DNA of 64,000 nucleotides, taken from the NCBI GenBank assembly GCA_965199865.1, contig CBDATU010000011.1, positions 992,001 to 1,056,000 on the forward strand, in the 5' to 3' direction. This document shows, one piece after another, positions 1-8,614 of the stretch. Positions within the stretch are counted from its first letter, which is position 1; each line of letters starts with the position of its first letter. The notes below the pieces were generated by a model. That model was not told the origin of the DNA. It worked only from the letters and a program-made list of their open reading frames with translations, and ran no database searches. Both the position numbers and the translations under genes were made by a program. This DNA comes from JAPOUP01 sp965199865. GTDB lineage: Bacteria > Pseudomonadota > Alphaproteobacteria > Rhodobacterales > Rhodobacteraceae.

Positions 1-584
1 CTCACTCCCAAATTTTCCGGGAATCATATACCATTGAGTGGAAAGTGGCAGGCCCGGATCCGCGGCTTCCCTCGCCCATGGATACGGAAAGCGCCCCATC
101 CATCACCGCATATGGAATCCTGAACCTGCTGGACGTAAGCCCGGCCGTCCAGCCTGAAGGTACTGCAATTGATGCCGCCGGTTCCACCATCATTGGAAGA
201 GCTTCCACCTTTCAGAAACGGAAGAGCGGGCGCGCCCGCGACTTGTTCCGCCGATGGTCCGGAAGCTCCAGCGCAGCTCACGAAGCCCTCCAGGCCCGCA
301 GATTTCAATCCTGGACATCTCTCGGTTTCCTCGCTGATCCACGCAAGACCTAACCGGACGACGCCGGTCTGTCCATCGCTGGCGTTCTGGCATATCCGTC
401 CGCGGAACCGTTAACGACTCCTGGTGGAGATTCAGGAAACGCCCATGGATGCCCGAGCCGCATCAGAGACTGTCCACCAGGCTGGAGCGCTAACGGAACC
501 GCGAGACGATGCGGTATCAATTGACACGGAACGAACCACGTTGCATCCCTTTCGAAAACCAAACCAAATTGTTCAGGCAACGAG
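1..584. other. No recognisable gene
   Basis: Open frames on both strands here are short, overlap one another and show no family signature, signal peptide or convincing ribosome binding site. The left edge may contain the end of a gene that lies mostly outside the window. I see no RNA gene or repeat. Confidence 0.5.
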
Positions 585-1010
585 ATGCGGTTAGGGTATA
601 TTGAGTTGGCATTGGCCTGTGTGGTCTGTTCATTACCTGCGACAGCTCCCGCAACCACACTCACATATGAGTGCGAGATTCGGGAAAGAGGTAACAGCGG
701 ATGGATTCCCAGCGAACTCACGATCGTCCATGACACTGAACAGGACACGGCCCTGATCTGGGATCCTGTCGTCCTGCTATTCAATGAGGGGCAACCGCTG
801 GAAGGCAGGGTGGATATCGAGAACGCGCGACGCATAACATTTGCGTGGTCGGTAAAGGAGGCCAGAAGCGATACCGGCCAGTATGTGAGCGCGATGAATT
901 ACCGTGCGACACTTCTGAAGGAGCGGGAGGCAATTCGGATCTTCGCCATTCCCCTGGGCTATTCCAACAATTTCAATGGCGACGGCACATGTTCCCTTAA
1001 AGTCGCATAG
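585..1010 (+). CDS. Small exported hypothetical protein
   Basis: This 141-residue protein begins with a typical Sec signal peptide: a short basic start (MRLG), a hydrophobic stretch through about residue 20, and a likely cleavage after APA near residues 22-24. The mature part is about 118 residues with two cysteines (one near the N-terminus in YECEI, one near the end in DGTCS) that could form a disulfide in the periplasm. No catalytic motif is visible and I do not recognise the family. It lies upstream of the class II aldolase gene on the same strand but the 180-bp spacing does not force an operon. Confidence 0.6.
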   Translation: MRLGYIELALACVVCSLPATAPATTLTYECEIRERGNSGWIPSELTIVHDTEQDTALIWDPVVLLFNEGQPLEGRVDIENARRITFAWSVKEARSDTGQYVSAMNYRATLLKEREAIRIFAIPLGYSNNFNGDGTCSLKVA

Positions 1011-1187
1011 GGGTTGTCGCGTAGCTCCGGGACCAGAGCCGCCGATTACGTCAATCATGCCTTCCTGCGCCTCCGGTTCCCATCACGGATCCTCCGTCCG
1101 GCCAGTTTCGGAAACACGGTCCCGGCGCATATTTGCCGCGGAAAGTCGGACAGGAACGAAGCATTTGTCGCAAACAGGCAAGAACCA

Positions 1188-1997
1188 GTGATCCCTGATT
1201 CGAATCCTCATTCATGGACAGTTCCGGAGAGTTTCGTGGAAATCGCCAAGCTACATCCTCACCCCAACATGGAATACTGGCAGGAACGCGTTGACCTCGC
1301 GGCAGCCTTCAGGTGGACAGAACGGCTAAACCTGCATGAAGCGGTTTCCAATCACTTTTCCCTAGCCGTGAATGAGGACGGCACGCGATTCCTGATGAAT
1401 CCCAATCAGGTGCATTTCAGCAGGATAAAGGCATCCGACATGCTTCTTCTGGATGCCAATGATCCTGATACGCTTTCCGGACCCAACGCCCCGGACGCCA
1501 CAGCCTGGGGTCTGCATGGTGCGATTCACCGTCGCTGCCCTCACGCACGATGCGCGATGCATGTGCATTCAGTCCACGCGACGGTCCTTGCCTCGCTTGC
1601 GGACAGCAGCCTGCCACCGATCGACCAGAACACGGCGATATTCTTTAACCGCTACGTGATCGACGAATGCTATGGTGGGCTGGCGTTTGAGGAAGAGGGT
1701 GAGCGCTGCGCACAGCTGTTCGGCGATCCAAAGAAGAAAGTGATGATCATGGGTAACCATGGCATCATGGTGATTGGAGACAGTGTGGCCGATGCATTCA
1801 ACCGAATGTATTTCTTCGAACGTGCCGCCGAAACCTACATCCGGGCCCTGCAGACGGGCCAGGCCCTGCGGGTGCTCAGCGATGAGGTCGCAGAAAAGAC
1901 CGCCAGCGAAATCGAGCGCTACGACGATCAGGCGCACCGCCACCTGAGTGAACTGAAGGCGATTCTGGATGAGGAGGGGAACAGCTATGCCCAGTGA
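1188..1997 (+). CDS. Class II aldolase/adducin-domain protein
   Basis: The protein has the class II aldolase fold signature: NHFSLAV near the start, the metal-binding AMHVHSVHA histidines, and the late MIMGNHGIMVIG histidine motif. Members of this family are zinc-dependent aldolases or epimerases acting on small sugar phosphates or hydroxy-acids in the cytoplasm; the substrate cannot be inferred. The reading frame is open back to 1014, but similarity to the family only begins near WQERVDLAAAFRW. I chose the GTG at 1188; an ATG at 1269 is the main alternative and neither has a strong Shine-Dalgarno. The 3' end overlaps the next gene by 11 bp, so the two are probably co-transcribed. Confidence 0.8.
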   Translation: MIPDSNPHSWTVPESFVEIAKLHPHPNMEYWQERVDLAAAFRWTERLNLHEAVSNHFSLAVNEDGTRFLMNPNQVHFSRIKASDMLLLDANDPDTLSGPNAPDATAWGLHGAIHRRCPHARCAMHVHSVHATVLASLADSSLPPIDQNTAIFFNRYVIDECYGGLAFEEEGERCAQLFGDPKKKVMIMGNHGIMVIGDSVADAFNRMYFFERAAETYIRALQTGQALRVLSDEVAEKTASEIERYDDQAHRHLSELKAILDEEGNSYAQ

Positions 1998-2979
1998 CTT
2001 CGCTGATGATGCGGAGGCGGCGCGCTGGAACTATCGTCCATCCAGGCCGGTCGCGCTGAACCCTCTGTTTTCATGGCCTCCGAGGCCACTTGCCATAGTG
2101 CGTTGGTATCAGGCCTATTGGCTGGCCCTGACGACTTCAACACTGACGGTCGCTTTTGCGGTCTTCGTGTTCTTCGCGTTCCTGCCTCCGCTGGAGGCAA
2201 TGACGGAATGGAACCTGGATTGGGTTCTTCGCGTCTATCTCGCCAACCTGGTTCCGCACTGCATCTGCGCAGGCCTGCTACACTACTGGCTCTACATGCG
2301 CAAAGGCCAGGGCAGGACCTTCAAGTTCGACCCGCGCGAACAGGCGACCGATAACGGGACCTTTACTTTCAGGGATCAGGTTCGGGACAATATGTTCTGG
2401 ACGATCGCAAGCGGAATCACAATATGGACAGCATTTCAGCTGCCAGTCTACTGGGCGATGGCGAACGGGTGGGCCCCGGCGATCCTCTTCCCTGAACATC
2501 CGGTCTGGTTCGTGCTGATGTTTCCGTTCCTTGTGATCTGGTCAAGTTTCCACTTTTACTGGATTCACCGCGCCCTGCACATCCCATGGCTGTATCGGAT
2601 CGCCCATGCCCTGCATCACAGGAACATCAATGTCGGTCCCTGGTCGGGCATCTCGATGCATCCCGTCGAGCATGTCCTGTTTTTCACCAATTTCCTGATA
2701 CATTTTGTCGTGCCGAGCCATCCGATCCATGTCCTGTTCCATGGATATATGCAGGCTACGCATCCGGTGTTCTCGCATTCAGGATTTGACCAGCTTTGCG
2801 TGAAGGACCGGGAGCGCGCGAAGATGGGCGACTTCTTCCACCAGCTTCACCATCGGTATTTCGAGTGCAATTACGGCACGGTGGAGATGCCCTGGGACCG
2901 TTGGTTCGGCTCGTTCCACGATGGCTCCGAGAAAGCCACCGTAAAGACAAGAGCGCGAAAAAAGCGGATGCATGCGTAA
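1987..2979 (+). CDS. Sterol desaturase / fatty acid hydroxylase family membrane protein
   Basis: A 330-residue integral membrane protein with several hydrophobic helices and the histidine clusters that bind a di-iron centre in the fatty acid hydroxylase superfamily: HFYWIHRALH, HALHHRN and HQLHHRYFE. The usual reaction is O2-dependent hydroxylation or desaturation of a lipid in the membrane; the real substrate is unknown. I chose the ATG at 1987 because GAGGAGGGG lies just upstream; that ribosome site sits inside the end of the aldolase gene, indicating translational coupling. The C-terminus ends in a basic tail (KTRARKKRM). Confidence 0.85.
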   Translation: MPSDFADDAEAARWNYRPSRPVALNPLFSWPPRPLAIVRWYQAYWLALTTSTLTVAFAVFVFFAFLPPLEAMTEWNLDWVLRVYLANLVPHCICAGLLHYWLYMRKGQGRTFKFDPREQATDNGTFTFRDQVRDNMFWTIASGITIWTAFQLPVYWAMANGWAPAILFPEHPVWFVLMFPFLVIWSSFHFYWIHRALHIPWLYRIAHALHHRNINVGPWSGISMHPVEHVLFFTNFLIHFVVPSHPIHVLFHGYMQATHPVFSHSGFDQLCVKDRERAKMGDFFHQLHHRYFECNYGTVEMPWDRWFGSFHDGSEKATVKTRARKKRMHA

Positions 2980-3028
2980 CGTGGATTCGTCTGGAACGAC
3001 TCTGGATGTCCGCAATCCCGTTATCCGC

Positions 3029-3652
3029 TCAGGCTTTCCGGAAAAGCGCGATGTAACCCCGGTCATGTCTGTGATCGCCCTTCGCGTTCGGACCGTAAAG
3101 CGGAATCTCGGGAAGCTCCAGATCCGTGATCCTGTCAGACAGGTCCTCAAGCTTCCCGCCAAAATCCAGGGCATGGAAGTGCTTTGCGTTGATTGATAGG
3201 GAAAACAGGGCTTTGGGCGCGGCGAACCTGAGAAGCGCATCGATCGCGTCAGGCCCGACATGGCCGTGCGTAAATGTGCCGGAACTCGTAACCCCGGCAT
3301 ACCCGCCAGCGGACAGCGTCAACCCGCCAAAGATGTCACCTTCGATCAGATTCCGATAGACGTTCTTGCGCGTCACAACAGCCAGCATCTCCGGGGACAG
3401 ATCAACGCCATCGACCGGCCCAATGCCCAATTCCGCCAGCCTCACGCCACACAGCCCGGTACCGCAGCCAAAATCCAGCACCGGCCCGATGCCCCCTGTC
3501 CGCACAAATGCCTCCGCGACCTTCCGCGGCAGGTGAAAATCCATTTCCACGGCGAAACCGTCATCGTAGGTTTCGGCCCATTCGGCATATAACCGTCTGG
3601 TTTCTTCCGGCGAATCAAGCGCGTAAGCGTCCTTGAGGTCAGGTCCGCTCAT
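3029..3652 (-). CDS. Class I SAM-dependent methyltransferase
   Basis: A 207-residue single-domain Rossmann methyltransferase. Motif I is VLDFGCGTGLCG at about residues 58-69, followed by the acidic end of strand 2 in VDGVDLSPEML and the short motif IEGDIF. The N-terminal YAEWAETYDD is typical of small SAM methyltransferases in the Methyltransf_11/25 groups. Nothing in the sequence shows the acceptor. It faces the hydroxylase gene convergently and is followed, in transcription order, by nothing else on the strand. Confidence 0.8.
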   Translation of the reverse strand: MSGPDLKDAYALDSPEETRRLYAEWAETYDDGFAVEMDFHLPRKVAEAFVRTGGIGPVLDFGCGTGLCGVRLAELGIGPVDGVDLSPEMLAVVTRKNVYRNLIEGDIFGGLTLSAGGYAGVTSSGTFTHGHVGPDAIDALLRFAAPKALFSLSINAKHFHALDFGGKLEDLSDRITDLELPEIPLYGPNAKGDHRHDRGYIALFRKA

Positions 3653-3714
3653 CGTGTTCCTCCATGACAGTGTCCAATCTGCGGCCGGGTGCCGTCCTGG
3701 CAGGGCCCCAAGGG

Positions 3715-4029
3715 TCAGACTTCATGGATTTCGCAGACCTCGACGGAGCCGGAGCCATCCCGCACCAGTGGACAGCCTTTCGCCAACTCGTTCGCCTCGT
3801 TCTGGTCCGCAACCTCAACAACAGTATATCCAGTCAGTGGATTGGCTCCACCACCCTCAACGACGCCGTCCCCACTCACGGTCCAGGACCTGCCACAGGG
3901 GCCGCCGTCATCGATAAGCCTGTCGCCCATCTCACCGTACCAGTCATTCCACAATCCCATGACCCGCTCGATCTCGGCAGGGTCGGAAGGCACATTCCCT
4001 CCATGATAGGCGAAAATGAACGTCGGCAT
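3715..4029 (-). CDS. YciI-like (YCII-related) protein
   Basis: A protein of about 104 residues in the YCII-related/DGPF family: MPTFIFAYHGG at the N-terminus, WNDWYGEMGDRLIDDG, then LTGYTVVEVADQNEANELAKGCP and an acidic end. These small dimeric alpha-beta barrel proteins have a histidine-aspartate putative active site and unknown or dehydrochlorinase-like roles. The frame is open nine codons further upstream (to 4056), but the ATG at 4029 is preceded by AGGAGAGAGA, so I use that start. It sits upstream of the methyltransferase gene on the same strand with a 62-bp gap. Confidence 0.75.
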   Translation of the reverse strand: MPTFIFAYHGGNVPSDPAEIERVMGLWNDWYGEMGDRLIDDGGPCGRSWTVSGDGVVEGGGANPLTGYTVVEVADQNEANELAKGCPLVRDGSGSVEVCEIHEV

Positions 4030-4056
4030 GTCTCTCTCTCCTGTGTGAATTCCCAT

Positions 4057-4717
4057 CTTCTGCCGGCCGCTCCACTGTGTTCGGCATGACTGCTGCCGAT
4101 TGCCAGTCCACAGAATCCGGAAGCCGCCATCGGCAGCGCTACTGAAGCGTTCGAGGCAGATTCGCCTGTATCGGGTCCCGACACAAGCGGTTTCTGATCA
4201 TTGCCCCGGTCCGTGCCTGGCAGCCTGCCGGTATTGGATCGACGGTCAACTGATTTCCGGTGGATCGACGGAGCCAAACTTTCAGCAGAACCAGAGCGAA
4301 ATATGCCACCTCCTGAATTTTCCTCGGAAGAAAGGGGATCCACCCCGTCGGAATTGATTCCGTATCGCAGAGGCAAGGAAAGTCGGGAGGGAACCAAGGC
4401 GGGCAACGGCAGGTGGTATCCGTCGAGCCCGGCATTCCCTGCTCCCAGCATCCCCCAGAACCGTCCACCCACGCCCAACCTCCACGGGACCGCCGCCGTT
4501 TCCAGCGTGGAATTTCATTGGGCGGGAAGGTGAACGCTCCCACCGCCTGACCCGTCATCTTCCGTTCGGGCTCCTACTCTGTCAGCGGTCCTGAGCTGCG
4601 CTTCAAAGTTGCATGGCAGACGGGAAGTGAACGCTGACGCAGAGTTGCGCGGCCGCCGCGCAGTAAAACGCCCACTGGATCCAGTGATGTCCGTATGCCG
4701 ATGATTTCAGATCCGCG
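4057..4717. other. Intergenic region without a convincing gene
   Basis: About 660 bp between the YciI-like gene and the dehydrogenase gene. Frames up to 200 codons exist on the minus strand but they have arginine/serine/proline-rich compositions with no family signature and overlap each other. I see no tRNA, repeat array or IS end. Confidence 0.5.
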
Positions 4718-5716
4718 TCATCCACTGTTCCGCCAGTCCAGGATGATGAACGGCTCCTCGATTTCACGGGAGGCGATTGAACCATAGAGGTTAGCCGGGT
4801 CGTCCGGACTGACCGTCCGCATCAGTTCCGAAAACGTGACTCTCCCCTCGGCGAGCCAGTTCAAGGCCCGCTGAAAGCCCGAGAAACTGCTGTGCGGCGC
4901 GTTGTTGTAGCCTTCAAGCAACTCCTCCCACAGAAAGCCCCGTGACAGGACCGGCACTTCCCATTCCCAGCCGCTGCGCAGGGTGAGAAGGTTGAAAAAT
5001 ACCGCTTTCATTATCTCATGTGCCGAATGCTCGGTGAAACGCCTCCAGGGCACTCCGACCAGCACGACCTCTCCAAGCTGGCCAACGATGTTGCATCCAT
5101 CAAGCACGGCGGCTTCATGGCCTGAACAGTCCACGGCAAGCCGGACCCTACCGGAGTAATCCGGATCATCATGTGGCATTCTGGCAAAGGTCCTGGTGAT
5201 ACCGGACCGCTCCACCTGAGATCGCCGGAGTCCATCAGGTTCTACCACCGCAACATCGTAGCCACCAATCCGGAAATTATGTGCGGCACAGATGCCGACC
5301 GGACCGGCACCGGTGACGATCACCCTATCTCCAGGTCGTGCCCGCGTGGTCATGAGCGTGGTCATCGAGACCCCCATGAGCCGAGCGATCACCGCGGTCT
5401 GCGGATCAAGGCCCTGCGGCACCGGAAGCGTAAAGCGCGCGGCGTATTGCTGCGTCGCCCTGTGATGCCCCATGCAGAACCTGAGATCACCGACCGATAC
5501 GTCGCTCACTCCCTCGCCGATGTCAGTGACCCGGAAGATGGCTCCGTAGCCTGGCTGGATCGGAAAGTCGTCTCCACCTGCCCAGGCCAGCTCGGTTCCC
5601 TGGCTGATGAGCGAACAGACCGTGTCACCGCGGATTTCTCCGGCGGAAAGCGGAACGTCCTGGTAGTTCGTCAGTTCGAATGAGTTCCTTGCGGGAAAAA
5701 CGATCTGTTGGGGCAT
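4718..5716 (-). CDS. Zinc-less medium-chain dehydrogenase-like oxidoreductase
   Basis: A 332-residue MDR-superfamily protein. An N-terminal GroES-like half (SAGEIRGDTVCSLISQGTEL, then PGYGAIFRVTDIGEGV) precedes a Rossmann half with the nucleotide-binding VIVTGAGPVGICAAHNF at about residues 133-149. The usual catalytic and structural zinc cysteines of alcohol dehydrogenases are not seen. It reads as the last gene of a minus-strand set with the ABC importer (9-bp gap to the ATPase gene), suggesting oxidation of the imported compound or a product of it. The TGTELA-like motif resembles zinc-less bacteriochlorophyllide dehydrogenase relatives, but context argues against pigment synthesis. Confidence 0.75.
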   Translation of the reverse strand: MPQQIVFPARNSFELTNYQDVPLSAGEIRGDTVCSLISQGTELAWAGGDDFPIQPGYGAIFRVTDIGEGVSDVSVGDLRFCMGHHRATQQYAARFTLPVPQGLDPQTAVIARLMGVSMTTLMTTRARPGDRVIVTGAGPVGICAAHNFRIGGYDVAVVEPDGLRRSQVERSGITRTFARMPHDDPDYSGRVRLAVDCSGHEAAVLDGCNIVGQLGEVVLVGVPWRRFTEHSAHEIMKAVFFNLLTLRSGWEWEVPVLSRGFLWEELLEGYNNAPHSSFSGFQRALNWLAEGRVTFSELMRTVSPDDPANLYGSIASREIEEPFIILDWRNSG

Positions 5717-5724
5717 TGGGGACC

Positions 5725-6795
5725 TTACGTGATGACATTGCCGGTGGAAGCGTCAAAGAGATGAAGGGATTCGGGCTTCAGGCGGATCGAGACGGCCGTG
5801 TCGCTCTTCACCGGGGTGCTGGCGCTGACCTCGCAGATCAGCTCGTGGCTGCCTACCGATAGGTCGAGAAGAAGTTCCTTGCCAAGATATTCGGTAACAC
5901 CAACGGTCGCATCAATCGCACCGGCTGCGGATGGATCCACGATCTCGATATCCGCCGGGCGAATACCGATCATCGCCTCGCTTCCTTCCCGCACCTTCCC
6001 GGCGTAGCGGTCGGGCAAGGGGATCACCAGCCCGTCGGCGACAAGACTGGCGTCGGAACGCCGTACCGGAATCATGTTCATGGCGGGGCTGCCAATGAAG
6101 GTGGCGACAAAGCTGTTGCGGGGGGTCTCGAAAACCTCCTGAGGTGTGCCAGTCTGCTCGATATGCCCATCCCGCATAATCACGATCCGGTCGGCCAGCG
6201 TCATCGCCTCGATCTGGTCGTGGGTGACATAGACGATCGTGGTTCCCAGACGTTTGTGTAGCCTGCCGATTTCCCAGCGCACCTGGGTGCGCAGCTTGGC
6301 GTCAAGATTCGATAGCGGTTCGTCGAAGAGGAACACGTCCGGTGTGCGCACCATCGCTCGCGCCATGGCCACACGCTGCCTCTGACCACCTGACAGCTGC
6401 GAGGGTTTACGTGCCAGTAGCTCGGACAGACCAAGCATCCCAGCCGCCTGACCGATGCGCTCCTCAACCTCATTCGATGAAAGTTTCAGGGGCCGAAGCG
6501 CGAATTCCATGTTCTGGCGCACATTCATGTGCGGATAGAGCGCGTAGTTCTGAAACACCATTGCCACGCCTCGATCCTTTGGAGGGCGATCGTTCATTGG
6601 CTTGCCGCCGATAATCAGATCGCCCTCCGATATGTCCTCAAGTCCAGCGATCATACGAAGCGTTGTCGATTTACCGCAGCCGGAGGGGCCGAGGAGCACG
6701 ACGAATTCGCCTTCTTCGATATTGAGGTCTATGCCGTGGACAACTTCGGTTGTTCCGTAGCGCTTGATGACCTGTTTCAGTTCGATGGACGACAA
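5725..6795 (-). CDS. Carbohydrate ABC importer ATPase (MalK/UgpC type)
   Basis: A 356-residue ABC ATPase with Walker A GPSGCGKST at residues 36-44, the Q-loop in VFQNYALYPHM, signature LSGGQRQR near residue 134, Walker B VFLFDEP near 155 and the H-loop in YVTHDQ. The C-terminal 120 residues form the OB-fold regulatory domain typical of MalK/UgpC proteins (MIGIRPADIEI). It should form a homodimer energising the two permeases encoded just upstream in transcription order (10-bp gap). Confidence 0.92.
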   Translation of the reverse strand: MSSIELKQVIKRYGTTEVVHGIDLNIEEGEFVVLLGPSGCGKSTTLRMIAGLEDISEGDLIIGGKPMNDRPPKDRGVAMVFQNYALYPHMNVRQNMEFALRPLKLSSNEVEERIGQAAGMLGLSELLARKPSQLSGGQRQRVAMARAMVRTPDVFLFDEPLSNLDAKLRTQVRWEIGRLHKRLGTTIVYVTHDQIEAMTLADRIVIMRDGHIEQTGTPQEVFETPRNSFVATFIGSPAMNMIPVRRSDASLVADGLVIPLPDRYAGKVREGSEAMIGIRPADIEIVDPSAAGAIDATVGVTEYLGKELLLDLSVGSHELICEVSASTPVKSDTAVSIRLKPESLHLFDASTGNVIT

Positions 6796-6805
6796 TTGCG
6801 CTCCC

Positions 6806-7630
6806 TCACTTCACGGAACCCAAGGTCAGACCGCGCACCAGCCAGCGCTGGCAGGTCAGCACGAAAATGACCCCGGGGATCAGGATGATGAACGAACCGG
6901 CCATGATGCGGCCCCATTGCACGGCGTCCGAAGACCAGAAAGACATTACGGCAACGGTGGCCGTCTGGGCCTCTGAGCCAGTCAGCATCAAAGCAAAGAT
7001 GAACTCGTTCCAGGAAAAAATGAAACAGAACACCGCTGAAACCGCGAGCCCTGGTGCGGCGAGGGGTAGTGTGACGTGCCAGAACGTCGAGAGAAGCCCG
7101 TGTCCATCGACCATGGCGGCCTCCTCCAGGGCCATTGGAACCTCATCGAAGAAGCCTTTCATCAACCAGACCGTCAGCGGGATATTGGCTGTCGAATAGA
7201 TCATGATAAGCGCAAACGGTGTATCGAGAAGTCCGGCGGCCTTGAAGATGATATAGTAGGGTACGACGACCGCGATGGGGGGAAACATCCTCATGGAAAG
7301 GATCCAGAAAGCCACATCGTTCATGCGCTTATGCCTGATGCGGCTGAGGGCGTAGGCGGCCAGCGAGCCGAAAGTCAGGCTGAATGCGGTGGAGCCGAGA
7401 GCGGTGATCAGTGAATTGCCAATGAATTTGGCGAACGGACGGTCAGTAAAAAGCGCGTGGTAGTGATCCCAGGTGGGCGTGAAGATCATCGCTGGCGGTT
7501 TCGAGAACATGATCGGAGTCGGTTTGATCGACGATGATGCTATGATGTAAATCGGTGTCAGGAAGACGATCAGGACTACCGCCAGCAGCAGATAGACCAG
7601 GAAAGTCTGTTGTGTGGAAGGCCTGTCCAA
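6806..7630 (-). CDS. Carbohydrate ABC importer permease (MalG type)
   Basis: A 274-residue inner-membrane permease with about six transmembrane helices and the EAA coupling motif EEAAMVDGHGLLSTFWHVTLP (cut here: EEAAMVDGHG), which docks on the ATPase. The long first periplasmic loop and C-terminal helix fit the MalG/CUT1 group. It lies three base pairs after the MalF-type permease gene, so the two are surely co-translated. Confidence 0.92.
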   Translation of the reverse strand: MDRPSTQQTFLVYLLLAVVLIVFLTPIYIIASSSIKPTPIMFSKPPAMIFTPTWDHYHALFTDRPFAKFIGNSLITALGSTAFSLTFGSLAAYALSRIRHKRMNDVAFWILSMRMFPPIAVVVPYYIIFKAAGLLDTPFALIMIYSTANIPLTVWLMKGFFDEVPMALEEAAMVDGHGLLSTFWHVTLPLAAPGLAVSAVFCFIFSWNEFIFALMLTGSEAQTATVAVMSFWSSDAVQWGRIMAGSFIILIPGVIFVLTCQRWLVRGLTLGSVK

Positions 7631-7633
7631 GTC

Positions 7634-8518
7634 TCAGACCTCCTGTTGCCGGTTCAGTGATTTGAAGAAGAGAGTGATCAGGATCACGATAATGGCGAGC
7701 GAGACAAAACTGGCTGCCGCGCCGACACCCATCCGCCAGAAGGTAAAGGACTGGCGGTAGATGAACATGGACAGGACTTCGGTTGAATCGCCAGGGCCAC
7801 CTTTGGTCAGGACAAAGATGATGTCGTAGATCTTGAAGGCGTCGATCGCGCGCAGAAACATGAGCGAAATCAGAACGGGCTTGATCTGGGGAAGGGTCAC
7901 ACGGGTGAAGACATCCCAGCGTGAATTGCCATCGATTCTTGCCGCTTCAAAGGGCTCGGGGCTGAGATTGGTGAGGGCGGCAGCCGTTCCCATCATCACG
8001 AAAGGCGTCCACTGCCATATGTCGGCGATCGCGATGGACCAGAGCGCCCATTTCGTCGAGGTGATCCAGGGAATCGGATCGATGCCCAGGAAACTCAGGA
8101 AGTAGTTCAGGTAGCCAAGTTCCGGGAAATACAGAAACAGCCAGACGAGGCCGATGATCACTGGTGAGATCATCATCGGGATCAACAGCAACGTTCGCGC
8201 GATGCCCATTCCTGGCAGTCTCTGCGTGACCAGCAGCGCGAGTCCAACGCCGAGCACAAGCTGCACCGAAAGCGTCATCGCCATTAGCTTGAAAGTAATC
8301 TTCAGAGTATGAAGAAACTCGCTCGATGAGATGATCTCCCGATAGTTCGCCCAACCCACGAACATGCGGGGCACAAACAGCTTTGCAAGGTCATAGGAGC
8401 GGAAGCTGAGATAGCCCGCATAGAGCATCGGGTATATGGTTGTGAAAAAGAGGACCAGCACCGCTGGCAGCATGAAAATCAGGAATATCCTGCGATTGCG
8501 ACGCTTTATGTAAGCCAT
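7634..8518 (-). CDS. Carbohydrate ABC importer permease (MalF type)
   Basis: A 294-residue permease with six predicted transmembrane segments and the EAA loop PFEAARIDGNSRWDVFTRVT. The N-terminus is basic (KRRNRRIF) followed by a long hydrophobic helix. With the MalG-type protein it forms the channel heterodimer. Start ATG at 8518 lies 96 bp downstream of the binding-protein gene, a gap occupied by a strong hairpin. Confidence 0.92.
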   Translation of the reverse strand: MAYIKRRNRRIFLIFMLPAVLVLFFTTIYPMLYAGYLSFRSYDLAKLFVPRMFVGWANYREIISSSEFLHTLKITFKLMAMTLSVQLVLGVGLALLVTQRLPGMGIARTLLLIPMMISPVIIGLVWLFLYFPELGYLNYFLSFLGIDPIPWITSTKWALWSIAIADIWQWTPFVMMGTAAALTNLSPEPFEAARIDGNSRWDVFTRVTLPQIKPVLISLMFLRAIDAFKIYDIIFVLTKGGPGDSTEVLSMFIYRQSFTFWRMGVGAAASFVSLAIIVILITLFFKSLNRQQEV

Positions 8519-8548
8519 GCTCTGCTGGTCTGTGGTCGAAATGGGAGC

Positions 8549-8578
8549 GGACGCCCCGAAGAGAGGTGCGGGGCGTCC
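8549..8578 (-). promoter_or_regulatory. Hairpin between binding-protein and permease genes
   Basis: A perfect 10-bp inverted repeat (ggacgccccg / cggggcgtcc) with a 10-nt loop sits in the 96-bp gap between the solute-binding gene and the permease genes. There is no U-tract after it on the minus strand, so it is more likely an mRNA-stabilising or attenuating structure that keeps the binding protein in excess, as is known for many ABC operons. Function is inferred. Confidence 0.6.
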
Positions 8579-8614
8579 ACGGGAGGCTGTTGAACCAGAC
8601 CCTAGGCTACAGGC

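Noticed and set aside
3876..4558. 140-200 codon minus-strand frames in the 4-kb gap
   Set aside because: They overlap each other and the YciI-like gene, lack motifs and have no ribosome sites.
8549..8578. Rho-independent terminator call for the ABC hairpin
   Set aside because: The stem is strong but no U-tract follows, and the operon must continue into the permease genes.
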